Assembly (NCBI RefSeq): GCF_050971785.1
Contig: NZ_JBPCCU010000006.1
Span: 496,001 to 560,000 of the forward strand
Length of the DNA stretch: 64,000 nt
Direction: 5' to 3'
DNA from: Actinomadura_E scrupuli
GTDB taxonomy: Bacteria > Actinomycetota > Actinomycetes > Streptosporangiales > Streptosporangiaceae
The position numbers and the translations under genes are program-made. The notes under the pieces were generated by a model, which was given only the letters and a program-made list of their open reading frames with translations, made no database searches and was not told the origin of the DNA. This document shows, piece after piece, positions 33,576 to 41,516 of the stretch (its first letter is position 1; each line of letters opens with the position of its first letter).

Positions 33576-34787
33576 ATGACCTTCGTGGACCGAGCGTACG
33601 ACCGGCGCGGCGGATGGGCCGGCAGGGGACGGCGGATCGCCGCGGCCCCGTACGCGCCCGTCGTGGCCGGGGTGTCGCTCGCGCTGCTCGCGACGGCCGA
33701 GTCGTTCGCGCATGCCGGGCGTACGCCGCTGGCCGGGGCGGGCGGCAGGCCGCTGTACTTCATGGTGTTCGGGCTGCTCGGCCTGGCCACCACGCTGCCC
33801 CTGGCGCTGCTGTGGACGCAGCCGGCCGCGGCCGCCGTGGTCGTGTCCGCGACGAGCGTGCTGTCGCTCGCCGCCTTCCAGACGCTGACCGTGGCGGGCG
33901 TCGGTGCGCAGCTGATCGCCGGATACCGGCTCGGCCGCGGGGGGTCGCCGGCACTGGCCGTACTCCTCGCCGTGCCGTTCCCGATCCTGGCGCTGGCGGG
34001 CGGCGAGCCATGGCTTCCCACGTTGCTGCTCGCCTCCCTGGCCCCGGCGGCGGCCCTGGCCGGGATCGCGCAGCGGGCGCGCGGCGACGTCCTGGCGAAC
34101 ACCGCCGCCCAGCAGGCCATCGCGGGCACCCTGCTGGAGCACACGGCGCGCGGCGAACGCGCTCGCATCGCCCGCGAGCTGCACGATGTCGTCGCCCACC
34201 ACATCTCCATGGTCGCCGTGCAGGCGGAGACGGCCCGGCTGGTCGTCCCGGGGATGCCGGCCGCCGGTGCGGAACGGCTGTCCGCCATAGGCGACACCGC
34301 CCGGGCGGCCCTGACCGAGATGCGGCGGCTGCTCGGCGTGCTGCGCGAGGACGCGAAGGGGGACGCGGCGGACCGGCGGCCCCAGCCGGGCCTGCGCCTG
34401 CGGGAGCTCAACGAGCTGCTCGACGAGTCACGGGAGGCGTCCGCGACGGGCACTCGCCTCATCCTCCGCGGATCGCCGGTCGAGCTCGACCCCGGTGTCG
34501 AGCTGGCGGGCTACCGCATCGTCCAGGAGGCCCTCACCAATGCCCGGCGGCACGCGCCGGGCGCCGCGGTCGACGTGGAGCTGCACTACACCGGCGACGC
34601 CCTGCGGCTGCTCATCCGAGACAACGGGCCCGGCCCGTCCATGGCGGCGCCGGCCGGCGGTCACGGGCTGTCCGGCATGCGGGAGCGCGCGGCGGCCGTC
34701 GGTGGCGAGCTGCGCGCCGGTCCCGCCACCGGTGGCGGCTTCCTGGTCGAGGCCAGCCTGCCCGGAAGGGACGAGACGGCCGGATGA
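33576..34787 (+). CDS. NarL-type sensor histidine kinase (HisKA_3)
   Basis: 403 residues from MTFVDRAYDR; an ATG 27 bases earlier is an alternative. The N-terminal ~160 residues hold about five membrane helices with short loops and no large sensor domain, as in intramembrane-sensing kinases. The dimerisation/phosphoacceptor helix is ERARIARELHDVVAHHISMV (His in ELHD). The ATPase domain has IVQEALTNARRHAPG, LIRDNGPGPS and GHGLSGMRERAAAVGG. The start of the response regulator overlaps its stop (ATGA). It is divergent from the ABC exporter, so it probably senses the exporter's substrate or envelope damage. Confidence 0.9.
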   Translation: MTFVDRAYDRRGGWAGRGRRIAAAPYAPVVAGVSLALLATAESFAHAGRTPLAGAGGRPLYFMVFGLLGLATTLPLALLWTQPAAAAVVVSATSVLSLAAFQTLTVAGVGAQLIAGYRLGRGGSPALAVLLAVPFPILALAGGEPWLPTLLLASLAPAAALAGIAQRARGDVLANTAAQQAIAGTLLEHTARGERARIARELHDVVAHHISMVAVQAETARLVVPGMPAAGAERLSAIGDTARAALTEMRRLLGVLREDAKGDAADRRPQPGLRLRELNELLDESREASATGTRLILRGSPVELDPGVELAGYRIVQEALTNARRHAPGAAVDVELHYTGDALRLLIRDNGPGPSMAAPAGGHGLSGMRERAAAVGGELRAGPATGGGFLVEASLPGRDETAG

Positions 34788-35470
34788 GCGAGCAACCCCC
34801 GGCCGTACGTATCGTCGTCGCCGACGATCACCTGGTGGTCCGGACCGGATTCACCGAACTGCTCGACACCCAGCCGGACTTCACGGTCGTCGGTACGGCC
34901 TCGGACGGGGCCGAGGCGGTACGTATCTGCCGTGAGCTGTCGCCCGACGTCGTCCTGATGGACGTCCGCATGCCGGGCATGGGCGGCATCGAGGCCACCA
35001 GGGAGCTCGCCGGCTCCACCGCCGGGCCGCGCGTCCTCATCCTGACGACCTTCGACCTGGACGAGTACGTCTACGACGCGCTGCGCGCCGGAGCCAGCGG
35101 GTTCCTGCTCAAGGACGTCACCGCCGAGCGGCTCTTCGACGCGGTCCGAGTGATCGCCGTAGGCGAAGCGCTGCTGGCCCCCGCGGTCACCCGCCGTCTC
35201 ATCAGCGAGTTCGCCCTGCTGCACCGTGCGCCCGAGGCGCCCTCCACGGCCGCCCTCACCGCGCTCACCCCTCGCGAGACGCAGGTCCTGCGGCTGGTCG
35301 CCGAGGGCCTGTCCAATCCGGAGATAGCACGCCGGTTGACGGTCACCGAGGAGACCGTGAAGACGCACGTGAGCCGCGTGCTGAACAAGCTCGGGCTGCG
35401 CGACCGGACGCAGGCGGTCGTCACCGCGTACGAAACAGGACTGGTAGTGCCCCGCTCCCGGCCGAGCTGA
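34784..35470 (+). CDS. NarL/FixJ-family response regulator
   Basis: 228 residues. Receiver: IVVADDHLVVRTGF (acid pocket), phosphoacceptor in VVLMDVRMPGM, LTTFDLDEYV (Thr switch) and FLLKDVTAE (Lys). The C-terminal LuxR HTH is TPRETQVLRLVAEGLSNPEI, then RRLTVTEETVKTHVSRVL. It is translationally coupled to the kinase. The probable target is the divergent ABC exporter operon through the inverted repeat at 33531. A strong terminator hairpin follows 9 bases after the stop. Confidence 0.92.
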   Translation: MSEQPPAVRIVVADDHLVVRTGFTELLDTQPDFTVVGTASDGAEAVRICRELSPDVVLMDVRMPGMGGIEATRELAGSTAGPRVLILTTFDLDEYVYDALRAGASGFLLKDVTAERLFDAVRVIAVGEALLAPAVTRRLISEFALLHRAPEAPSTAALTALTPRETQVLRLVAEGLSNPEIARRLTVTEETVKTHVSRVLNKLGLRDRTQAVVTAYETGLVVPRSRPS

Positions 35471-35479
35471 GACGAAGAA

Positions 35480-35513
35480 GAAGCGGCCCCCCCAGAGGAG
35501 GAGGGGCCGCTTC
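35480..35513. terminator. Strong bidirectional terminator hairpin
   Basis: GAAGCGGCCCC and GGGGCCGCTTC form a perfect 11-bp stem with a 12-base loop, between the convergent response-regulator and RNase III genes. On the minus strand the stem is followed by TTCTTCGTC. It probably stops transcripts from both sides. Confidence 0.85.
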
Positions 35514-35542
35514 AGGTGGATGTGCGGTGCCTCACGAGGAGG

Positions 35543-36349
35543 CTAGTGGGATCCTCCAGGTCCCTGACCGGCCTCGCCGTTGCCGGGGGAGTGCGCGGCC
35601 TGGTGTTGGAGGATCGTGTAGACGGCCTCGGCGATGTCCGTCTCGGCCGCCTTCAGCGTGGAGCGGCCATTGCCGGGACCGTACGGCTTCCCACCGACCG
35701 TGACCGTGGCCCGGTAGGTCCGGTTGTGTTCCGGGCCGCTCCCGGTGCAGACGTACTCGGGCTTGCCCAGTCCCAGGGCGGAGGCGAGGGCCCCCAGTGA
35801 GGCCTTCCAGTCCAGGGCAGGCACGCCCCGGGCGACCGCCCGGTCGATGAGCCCGCCGAACAGCCGAAGCACCATGGCGAAAACCTCCTCGTCGCCGCGG
35901 TCCAGGTAGACCGCACCGATCAGAGCCTCCATGGTGTCGCCCAGGATGGACTTCTTGTCGCGCCCGCCGCTGCTCTCTTCGCCGGTGCCGAGCCGGATGT
36001 ACGCTCCCACATTGCAGGAGCGAGCCACCTCGGCCACTGCCCGCTGGTTGACCACCGCAGCGCGCAACTTCGCCAGCACACCCTCCGGCACCGCAGGGTA
36101 ACGGTCGAAGAGCGTACTGGCGATGACAAAGTCCAGCACCGAGTCGCCGATGAATTCCAGCCGCTCGTTGTTCTGGCCGCCGCGCTCGTATGCGTACGAG
36201 CGGTGCGTCAAAGCGAGTTCGAGCAACTGCGTGTCGCTGAACGTGACACCGAGCGACTCTTGCAGCTCGGCCCAATCCGGCGCCGAACCGTCCGTCATGT
36301 CGGAGCCGCGAGTCGGATCTTGCTGCGACCCAGGGTCAATGACTGTCAT
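35543..36349 (-). CDS. rnc: Ribonuclease III
   Basis: 268 residues from ATG with AAGGAGAAAC directly upstream. A shorter start at MTDGSAPDW (36298) is possible; an upstream ATG overlaps a palindrome and is not used. The catalytic domain has LALTHRSYAYERGG, the signature NNERLEFIGDSVLDF (catalytic Glu and Asp), RAAVVNQRAVAEVA and the second acidic motif GDTMEALIGAVYLDRGD. The C-terminal ~75 residues are a dsRNA-binding domain (DWKASLGALASALG; YRATVTVGGKPYGPGNGRSTLKAAE). It processes double-stranded RNA with Mg2+. The usual neighbours of the housekeeping actinobacterial rnc (rpmF, mutM, smc) are absent, so this may be a second, specialised copy. Confidence 0.88.
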   Translation of the reverse strand: MTVIDPGSQQDPTRGSDMTDGSAPDWAELQESLGVTFSDTQLLELALTHRSYAYERGGQNNERLEFIGDSVLDFVIASTLFDRYPAVPEGVLAKLRAAVVNQRAVAEVARSCNVGAYIRLGTGEESSGGRDKKSILGDTMEALIGAVYLDRGDEEVFAMVLRLFGGLIDRAVARGVPALDWKASLGALASALGLGKPEYVCTGSGPEHNRTYRATVTVGGKPYGPGNGRSTLKAAETDIAEAVYTILQHQAAHSPGNGEAGQGPGGSH

Positions 36350-36372
36350 GTTTCTCCTTGGTTTGTAGTACT

Positions 36373-36395
36373 TCAGGTGTCCCTGAGACACCTGA
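36373..36395. promoter_or_regulatory. Palindrome upstream of the RNase III gene
   Basis: TCAGGTGTC-CCTGA-GACACCTGA, perfect 9-bp arms with a 5-base loop, 24-46 bases upstream of the chosen start on the coding strand. It could be an operator or an RNA hairpin in the leader. A leader hairpin would be notable because RNase III often autoregulates by cutting its own 5' leader. Confidence 0.5.
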
Positions 36396-36491
36396 GTGAG
36401 ACCGTACAGACGCTCACATGGAACGCAACCGAGGCGAAAGCCCCTGGTCTCGACCTGGGCGGAGCTCCCGGTGCGCGGAGCCCGAGCGTGA

Positions 36492-36890
36492 TCAAGCAGT
36501 CGCGGGGATGCCGTCCTCGCCGCCGAGGCCCGGCCGGCTCGCGGCCAGGGATCCGATCAGCGCCGCGTGCAACGCGCTCTCCACGGTCTCGTGCAACCTG
36601 AGGCGGGAACCGGCCAGGAGGAGGGCGGTCCCGGGCCGCGCGGCGGCCAGGTGCACCCCGGCGCCGTGCCGTTCGGCGTGGGCGCGGGCATCGAGCAGCA
36701 CCTGGAGACCGGCGCCGTCCAGGGACGCCAGCTCCTCCAGATCGAACACCAGGTGGTCGCCCGGGTGCCGGCGGGCCTGCCGCACGAACTCCTCCACCTG
36801 GCCGGCGACCGTGACGTCCAGATCCCCGGCCACGACGACGACCACGACCCCTGCCAGCAGGCGCCGGCTGGACAGCTTCAGTGGCTCCAT
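36492..36890 (-). CDS. STAS-domain protein (anti-anti-sigma-like) lacking the phosphorylatable Ser
   Basis: 132 residues; ATG behind GGAGAAGGGG. A single STAS domain: VVVVVAGDLDVTVAGQVEEFV, then HLVFDLEELASLDGAGLQVLLDARAHA. In phosphoswitch STAS proteins this loop reads D-x-S-G. Here it reads DGAG, so the Ser is replaced by Ala and the usual RsbW-type phosphorylation cannot occur at this place. It may act as a constitutive antagonist or bind another ligand. No kinase or sigma gene is adjacent; it lies between RNase III and a DHA2 exporter. Confidence 0.75.
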   Translation of the reverse strand: MEPLKLSSRRLLAGVVVVVVAGDLDVTVAGQVEEFVRQARRHPGDHLVFDLEELASLDGAGLQVLLDARAHAERHGAGVHLAAARPGTALLLAGSRLRLHETVESALHAALIGSLAASRPGLGGEDGIPATA

Positions 36891-37137
36891 CCCCTTCTCC
36901 CCAGCTATCGATAGCGGTGTTCACAAGCGCTATGTACTGGTATTCGGCCGCAATTCAGGACAGGTTGCATGGCCGGGGAACGGATCGGCAGGCGGCGCAC
37001 CGCCTGGGAACGGCGCCTCGACCGGCCGGGCGGGTGGGGGCCACGTACGCGCTGGCGTCGCGCACTCCCGGAACGGCTCGATCCCCCGGCGACCGCGGCG
37101 GAGTTGCGCCGGGACTCCGGGGGATCGGGTGAGGTGC

Positions 37138-38673
37138 TCAGAGGCGGGCCGGGAGGGCGCGGACGGTGAGGACGGCGGTGGCCAGGACGACCGCCGCGGT
37201 GGCCAGGATGCCGAGCCCGGCGCCGTGGACGAAGGCGCCGGCGAGGCTGGTGTGCAGGGAGTGTGCCGCTTCCGGCGGAAGGTGCCGGGCGATCGCGGAC
37301 GCGGCCCCCACGGACTGCGCGCCGGGCAGGTGGCCCATGCTGTCGGTGTAGGAGGTGGCGGCGATGCTGCCGACGACCGCCACGCCCAGCACGGTGCCGA
37401 GGTTGCGGGTGGTGTTGTTGACCGCCGAGCCGACGCCGGTCTTGGCGGGCGGCAGCGAGGACATGATCGACTGTGTGGCGGGAGCCATGGTCAGCCCGAT
37501 CCCCGTGCACAGGACCGTTGCCGCGATCAGGTAGTGCGGGTAGCCGGAGCCGCCGTCGGCGGTGGTGAAGGCCGCCAGCCCGGCCGTGGCGGTCAGCAGA
37601 CCGGCGGTCACCGTGGCCCTGATCCCGAACCGGGCGGCCAGCCTGGTGCCGACCGGAGCGGCGACGGCCAGGGCGATCGCGGACGGAAGTGACCGCACTC
37701 CGGCCGCCAGTGGCGAGTAGCCGAGCACGAACTGGTAGATCTGGGTGAGGACGAAGGTCGCGCCGCTCAGCCCGAAGAACAGCACCATGATGGCGGCCGA
37801 GCCCGCGGTGAAGCGGGCACTGCGGAACAGCGACAGGTCCAGCATCGGGTGGTCGCTGCGGACCTGCGAGTAGGCGAAGGCGCCCAGCAGTGCCGCGCTG
37901 ACCGCGGTACGGATCAGGGTGCCCGAGGAGGTCCAGCCGCCCTCACCGGCCTGGATGACGGTGTAGGTCAGGGCGCCGAAGCCCGCGGCCGCCAGCAGGG
38001 TGCCGGCCGGGTCCAGCCGCGGCCGGTACGGGGCCTTGGAGGCGGGGACCAGGAACCACCCGGCGACCAGTGCGAGGGCGACGAACGGGACGTTGACCGC
38101 GAAGATCGCGCTCCACGAGTAGTGCGCCAGCAGCCAGCCCCCGGCGGTCGGGCCGATCGCCACCCCGATGCCGCTGACCGCCGACCAGATGCCTATCGCC
38201 TTGGCGCGCTCGGCCGGGTCGGTGAACACCTGCATCAGGATGGCCATGGTCGCGGGCATGATGAACGCGGCACCGATGCCCATGACGGCGCGCATGACGA
38301 TGAGCTGGGTGGCGGTTGCGGACAACGCGGCACCGAGCGAGCCCACGCCGAAGACGGCCATGCCGGCGGTCAGCGCCAGGTGCCGGCCGTACCGGTCGCC
38401 CAGGCTGCCGGCGGGCAGCAGCAGCGCGGCGAAGACAAGGGTGTAGGCGTCGACGATCCACGCCAGCTCGGTCGCCCCGGCGTGCAGGGACGCGGCGAAG
38501 GTGGGGATGGCGACGTTGACGATCGTGGTGTCGATCACGATCACCAGCAGGGACAGCGACAGCACCGCCAGCGTGTACCAGCGGCGGGGGTCGCCGGGTA
38601 CCGGGGCGGGAGCGGACATGGTTCGGACGGGTGCGGTGCTCGGAGGAGCGGGGGGTGCGCCGGCCATCTTCAT
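37138..38673 (-). CDS. MFS drug exporter, DHA2 family (14 TM)
   Basis: 511 residues; ATG behind GGAGGCC. Fourteen predicted helices. DHA2 signatures: VIVIDTTIVNVAIPTF in helix 1, GSLGDRYGRHLALTAGM (motif A) after helix 2, and motif C-like GIWSAVSGIGVAIGPTAGGWLL in helix 5. Exports drugs or metabolites with proton antiport, as QacA/EmrB-like pumps do. The gene follows a TetR repressor on the same strand, and a copy of the repressor's probable operator lies between them, 12 bases before the start. This is a typical drug-inducible exporter unit. The substrate is unknown. Confidence 0.9.
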   Translation of the reverse strand: MKMAGAPPAPPSTAPVRTMSAPAPVPGDPRRWYTLAVLSLSLLVIVIDTTIVNVAIPTFAASLHAGATELAWIVDAYTLVFAALLLPAGSLGDRYGRHLALTAGMAVFGVGSLGAALSATATQLIVMRAVMGIGAAFIMPATMAILMQVFTDPAERAKAIGIWSAVSGIGVAIGPTAGGWLLAHYSWSAIFAVNVPFVALALVAGWFLVPASKAPYRPRLDPAGTLLAAAGFGALTYTVIQAGEGGWTSSGTLIRTAVSAALLGAFAYSQVRSDHPMLDLSLFRSARFTAGSAAIMVLFFGLSGATFVLTQIYQFVLGYSPLAAGVRSLPSAIALAVAAPVGTRLAARFGIRATVTAGLLTATAGLAAFTTADGGSGYPHYLIAATVLCTGIGLTMAPATQSIMSSLPPAKTGVGSAVNNTTRNLGTVLGVAVVGSIAATSYTDSMGHLPGAQSVGAASAIARHLPPEAAHSLHTSLAGAFVHGAGLGILATAAVVLATAVLTVRALPARL

Positions 38674-38684
38674 GGCCTCCGTTC

Positions 38685-38704
38685 TTGATTGATCAACCTA
38701 TCAA
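38685..38704. promoter_or_regulatory. Probable TetR operator at the DHA2 exporter
   Basis: Contains TTGATTG-AT-CAA (38685-38696), which matches TTGATTG-GC-CAA at 39268 in 10 of 12 positions. An outer repeat TTGAT...ATCAA spans 38685-38704. It lies just upstream of the exporter ribosome site and just downstream of the TetR gene. Confidence 0.6.
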
Positions 38705-38723
38705 TGACTGAAGAAAAAAAAAA

Positions 38724-39257
38724 TCAGGCCCGCGGTCCCTCGAAGGGGGACACGGTGGTGTAGTCGGCGGGGAGTTCGAGCACGGAGCCCAGGTTGAGCA
38801 GCATGCCGGTCGCCATGAAGCGGGAGACCGTGCCGCGGTCGGCGCCGGACAGTTTCCGCACCAGGTCGAAGACCTCCATGAAGCCGGCTCGCATGGCCGC
38901 GCGGATCTCCGGGTCGGCGGAGGCCGCGTGACCCTGGAGCTGGCAGCGCGGCGCGTCGGGGTTGGCGAGCAGGGTGCGGTAGCGGCCTCCCATCAGGGTC
39001 AGCGACTCCTCCGGTGAGGCCGCCGGCCGCCAGGCCGCGGTGAAGGCGTCGCGGATCTGCTCGCGGACCTGTTCCTGGCAGGCCAGGAACAAGGTCTTCT
39101 TGTCGGGGAACAGCGCGTAGATGTAGGGCTGGGAGATCCCGGCCCGCTTGGCGATCGCGGCCGTCTTGGCCGCGTGGTAGCCGTGCTCGGCGAATTCGTG
39201 GATCGCCGCCTCCAGCACCTGCTCGCGGCGCTGGTCTGCTGTCGGGCGATCGCTCAT
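38724..39257 (-). CDS. TetR-family repressor of the adjacent exporter
   Basis: 177 residues from MSDRPTADQR; an extension to 39299 would cover the operator. HTH region: REQVLEAAIHEFAEHGYHAAK, TAAIAKRAGISQPYIYALF, DKKTLFLAC. The ligand domain is CQLQGHAASADPEIRAAMRAGF onwards. The stop codon abuts a run of ten A (T on its own strand), unusual in this high-GC DNA and perhaps a weak transcription stop. The 14-bp palindrome 11 bases upstream of its start and the related site before the exporter fit autoregulation plus control of the pump. Confidence 0.88.
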   Translation of the reverse strand: MSDRPTADQRREQVLEAAIHEFAEHGYHAAKTAAIAKRAGISQPYIYALFPDKKTLFLACQEQVREQIRDAFTAAWRPAASPEESLTLMGGRYRTLLANPDAPRCQLQGHAASADPEIRAAMRAGFMEVFDLVRKLSGADRGTVSRFMATGMLLNLGSVLELPADYTTVSPFEGPRA

Positions 39258-39267
39258 GACGTCATTA

Positions 39268-39282
39268 TTGATTGGCCAATCA
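39268..39282. promoter_or_regulatory. TetR autoregulatory operator
   Basis: TTGATTGGCCAATCA contains the perfect 14-bp palindrome TGATTGGCCAATCA (39269-39282), 12 bases upstream of the TetR start. A related 12-base core recurs at the exporter gene. Confidence 0.7.
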
Positions 39283-39306
39283 GGGCCTGTCAAGCCCATG
39301 GCTCCT

Positions 39307-39350
39307 GGTTGACGTTGTCAACCTCCGGGATTAGGTTGACGATGTCAACC
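39307..39350. promoter_or_regulatory. Two tandem palindromic operators upstream of the SDR gene
   Basis: GGTTGAC-GTT-GTCAACC at 39307-39323 and GGTTGAC-GAT-GTCAACC at 39334-39350. Arms are identical and perfect, and centres are 27 bases apart. The second ends 21 bases before the SDR start. The sequence differs from the TetR site at 39268, so a second regulator, not encoded next to it, probably acts here. Confidence 0.75.
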
Positions 39351-39371
39351 TCAGTCGGGACGGAGTACGAG

Positions 39372-40250
39372 ATGCACGAGCGGCAGCGGGCGATAGTCAC
39401 CGGGGCGACGTCGGGGATCGGAGAGGCGATCGCACGGTCGCTGGCGGCGGCCGGGCGGACCGTCGTCATCGTGGGACGCGACGGCCGACGGCTGGACGAC
39501 GCACGGGAACGGATTCTCGCCGCCGTGCCGGACGCCGACGTACGGCCAGAGCGCGCGGACCTGTCGTCGCTCGCGGACGTACGTGACCTGGCAGGACGGC
39601 TGGCCCGCCAGCCCGCGCCGGACATCGTGGTGAGCAACGCGGCCGTCATCGCCGACCCGCACGACGTCACGCCCGAGGGGATCCAGCGCACCCTGGCCAC
39701 CAACCACCTCGCTCCCTACCTGCTGCTGCGTTCACTGGTCGGCCCCATCGGCACCCGCCCGGCCCGTTTCGTCGTCGTCGGCGCCTCCCCGCGGGCACTC
39801 GCCCGGGTGCCGGTCGACCTGGCGGACCTCGACTGCCGGACCGGCCGCGGACTGGGCCCGCTGCCCAGCTTCCGGCCGTTCACCGCCTACGGCCGTACGA
39901 AGAACATGAACGCGATGTTCGTCTATGCGCTCGCGCGCCGGCTCGAAGGCAGGCGCATCACGGTGAACGGCGCGCATCCCGGCATCATCGGGGGGACCGG
40001 ACTCGGCCGGGATTCCCGCGGTGCGCTGCGACTTTTCGGCGCTGTGCTCAACCGGTTCATGCCGGGGCCCGACACCGGCGCCGACACACCGGTGTGGCTG
40101 GCCACCTCACCGGCGGCCGACGGCATCACGGGTCGCTTCTTCGTCAGGCGGCAGCAGGTCCCCACCGCGCCGCACACCACCGATCTCACCCGGTGCGACC
40201 GGCTGTGGGACGAGAGCGCCCGCCTCGTGGGGCTCCCCCCGGCGCTGTGA
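39372..40250 (+). CDS. Short-chain dehydrogenase/reductase (SDR family)
   Basis: 292 residues from MHERQRAIVTG, chosen because GGAG lies 6 bases upstream. An in-frame ATG at 39342 lies inside the second operator. Classical-type SDR: TGATSGIGEAIARSLAAAG (NAD(P)-binding), GRDGRRLD (NADP-preferring Arg), VSNAAVIA, NHLAPYLLLRSL, VVVGASP, and the active-site pair YGRTKN (Tyr-x-x-x-Lys). PGIIGGTGLGRD follows, resembling retinol-dehydrogenase-like SDRs. It is cytoplasmic and divergent from the TetR-exporter unit. The two tandem palindromes just upstream suggest tight repression. The substrate is unknown. Confidence 0.87.
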   Translation: MHERQRAIVTGATSGIGEAIARSLAAAGRTVVIVGRDGRRLDDARERILAAVPDADVRPERADLSSLADVRDLAGRLARQPAPDIVVSNAAVIADPHDVTPEGIQRTLATNHLAPYLLLRSLVGPIGTRPARFVVVGASPRALARVPVDLADLDCRTGRGLGPLPSFRPFTAYGRTKNMNAMFVYALARRLEGRRITVNGAHPGIIGGTGLGRDSRGALRLFGAVLNRFMPGPDTGADTPVWLATSPAADGITGRFFVRRQQVPTAPHTTDLTRCDRLWDESARLVGLPPAL

Positions 40251-40311
40251 CGCGCGGCCGGCGCGTGCCACCGGGTTGCGGACGGGGAGCGGGGCCGGGA
40301 CGATCACGGTC

Positions 40312-41505
40312 GTGACGAGGATCGAACGTGTGGACCTGGCGGGGCGGCCCGGTCCCATCGCTGCTGCCGCCGCGGCGGGGCCGGTGTACGTCTTGTGCGG
40401 TGCGGAGTCGGGGACCGTCCTGCACGCGGTCGACCTCGACGGACGGTCGTGCTGGAGCAGGCCCGTCGGCACGGCGACCGGGCAGATGCGCGTCGCACCG
40501 GACGGTGGTGTCTGGCTGGCCGACGGCCGGGCGCTGGTGGAGACGGCGGCGTCGGGTACGCCGGGCCGGCGGGTGGAGTTCTCCTGCGCGCCCGATGAGC
40601 GGATCGGGACCTTCGTCGTCCTGCCGGACGGGTTCCTGCTGGCGTGGACGAGCCGTCCGTACCGTGACGCGCGGGTGGAACGCACCGACGGATCGGGTAC
40701 GAGCCGCTGGTCGACCCGGCTGCCCGATGCGCGCATGTCCTTCGGCGGGGTGGCGGAGATGGGCGCGGACGACGACTGGCGGGTGAAGCCCATGCCGTCG
40801 TGGCGGCCGACGGATCTGACTCCGGAACGCTGGGCCGCGCTGCTGGTGTCGGCCGACCGGGTGCTGGCCACCTACACCGATTGGTCCAGTGGCATCGGCA
40901 TGGGTTTCTGCCTCGACCCGGCGACCGGAGAGCTCGTCTGGGTGACGCCGCCGCATCCGACCGGGGAGCGGGCGATCGCCGGGCCGGGCAGGTTCCTGGT
41001 CGGCAGCCAGGGGTACGGCGCGTTCTCGACCTGGCTGTACGACCGGGACGGCGCCGTGGTGGCCGAGTGGCCCAGCCACGGTGCGCCGCTGGTCGACGGC
41101 GCCGGGCGAATCCGCGTCCTCGAACAGGACAACTCCAACTCCTCGACCCGCCTGCTCCGGCGGCTGCATCGGGACGGCAGCATGACCGACGGCCCCTACC
41201 TGCCCGGCTACTACACCGCGGGCCCGGTGCTGAGCGGCGACGGCCGGGCCGCGTTCTGGCGCCACGACACGCTCCAGCTCGCCGATCCCGACCTCCGGGT
41301 CCACACCTTGTACGAGGGAGCGGGCGAGGGCGTCGACCGGATGCTGCTGCTGGAGGGCGGACGGCTGTTCTTCGTGCTCACCAGAGACTGGGGCAAGGGC
41401 GACGGCTCCCTGGTCATCGCCCGCACCGACCTCGCTCCCCTGGACACCGGTGCCTGGCCCTGCGGCGAGGGCGGCCTGCACGCCAATCCCGTCCGGCGCG
41501 GATAG
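40312..41505 (+). CDS. Beta-propeller-like protein of unknown function
   Basis: 397 residues from GTG (VTRIERVDLA); the start is uncertain because no clear ribosome site precedes it. The sequence is a series of short beta motifs with repeated Trp/Gly/Asp turns: VYVLCGAESGTVLHAVDLDG, MRVAPDGGVWLADGRAL, FVVLPDGFLLAWTSRP, FCLDPATGELVWVTPPHP and FWRHDTLQLADPDL. These resemble PQQ- or NHL-type propeller blades. No signal peptide, so it is probably cytosolic. It is about 60 bases after the SDR gene on the same strand and may share its transcript. Ligand and enzyme activity are unknown. Confidence 0.7.
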   Translation: MTRIERVDLAGRPGPIAAAAAAGPVYVLCGAESGTVLHAVDLDGRSCWSRPVGTATGQMRVAPDGGVWLADGRALVETAASGTPGRRVEFSCAPDERIGTFVVLPDGFLLAWTSRPYRDARVERTDGSGTSRWSTRLPDARMSFGGVAEMGADDDWRVKPMPSWRPTDLTPERWAALLVSADRVLATYTDWSSGIGMGFCLDPATGELVWVTPPHPTGERAIAGPGRFLVGSQGYGAFSTWLYDRDGAVVAEWPSHGAPLVDGAGRIRVLEQDNSNSSTRLLRRLHRDGSMTDGPYLPGYYTAGPVLSGDGRAAFWRHDTLQLADPDLRVHTLYEGAGEGVDRMLLLEGGRLFFVLTRDWGKGDGSLVIARTDLAPLDTGAWPCGEGGLHANPVRRG

Positions 41506-41516
41506 CGGGGTCGCCG

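Noticed and set aside
33107..34783. Very long plus-strand frame upstream of the response regulator
   Set aside because: It is an open shadow of the ATPase and kinase genes in high-GC DNA; only the part from ATG 34784 is a real gene.
40312..41505. Secreted PQQ-dependent dehydrogenase
   Set aside because: No signal peptide and no PQQ- or metal-binding residues recognised; only a general propeller-like pattern is supported.
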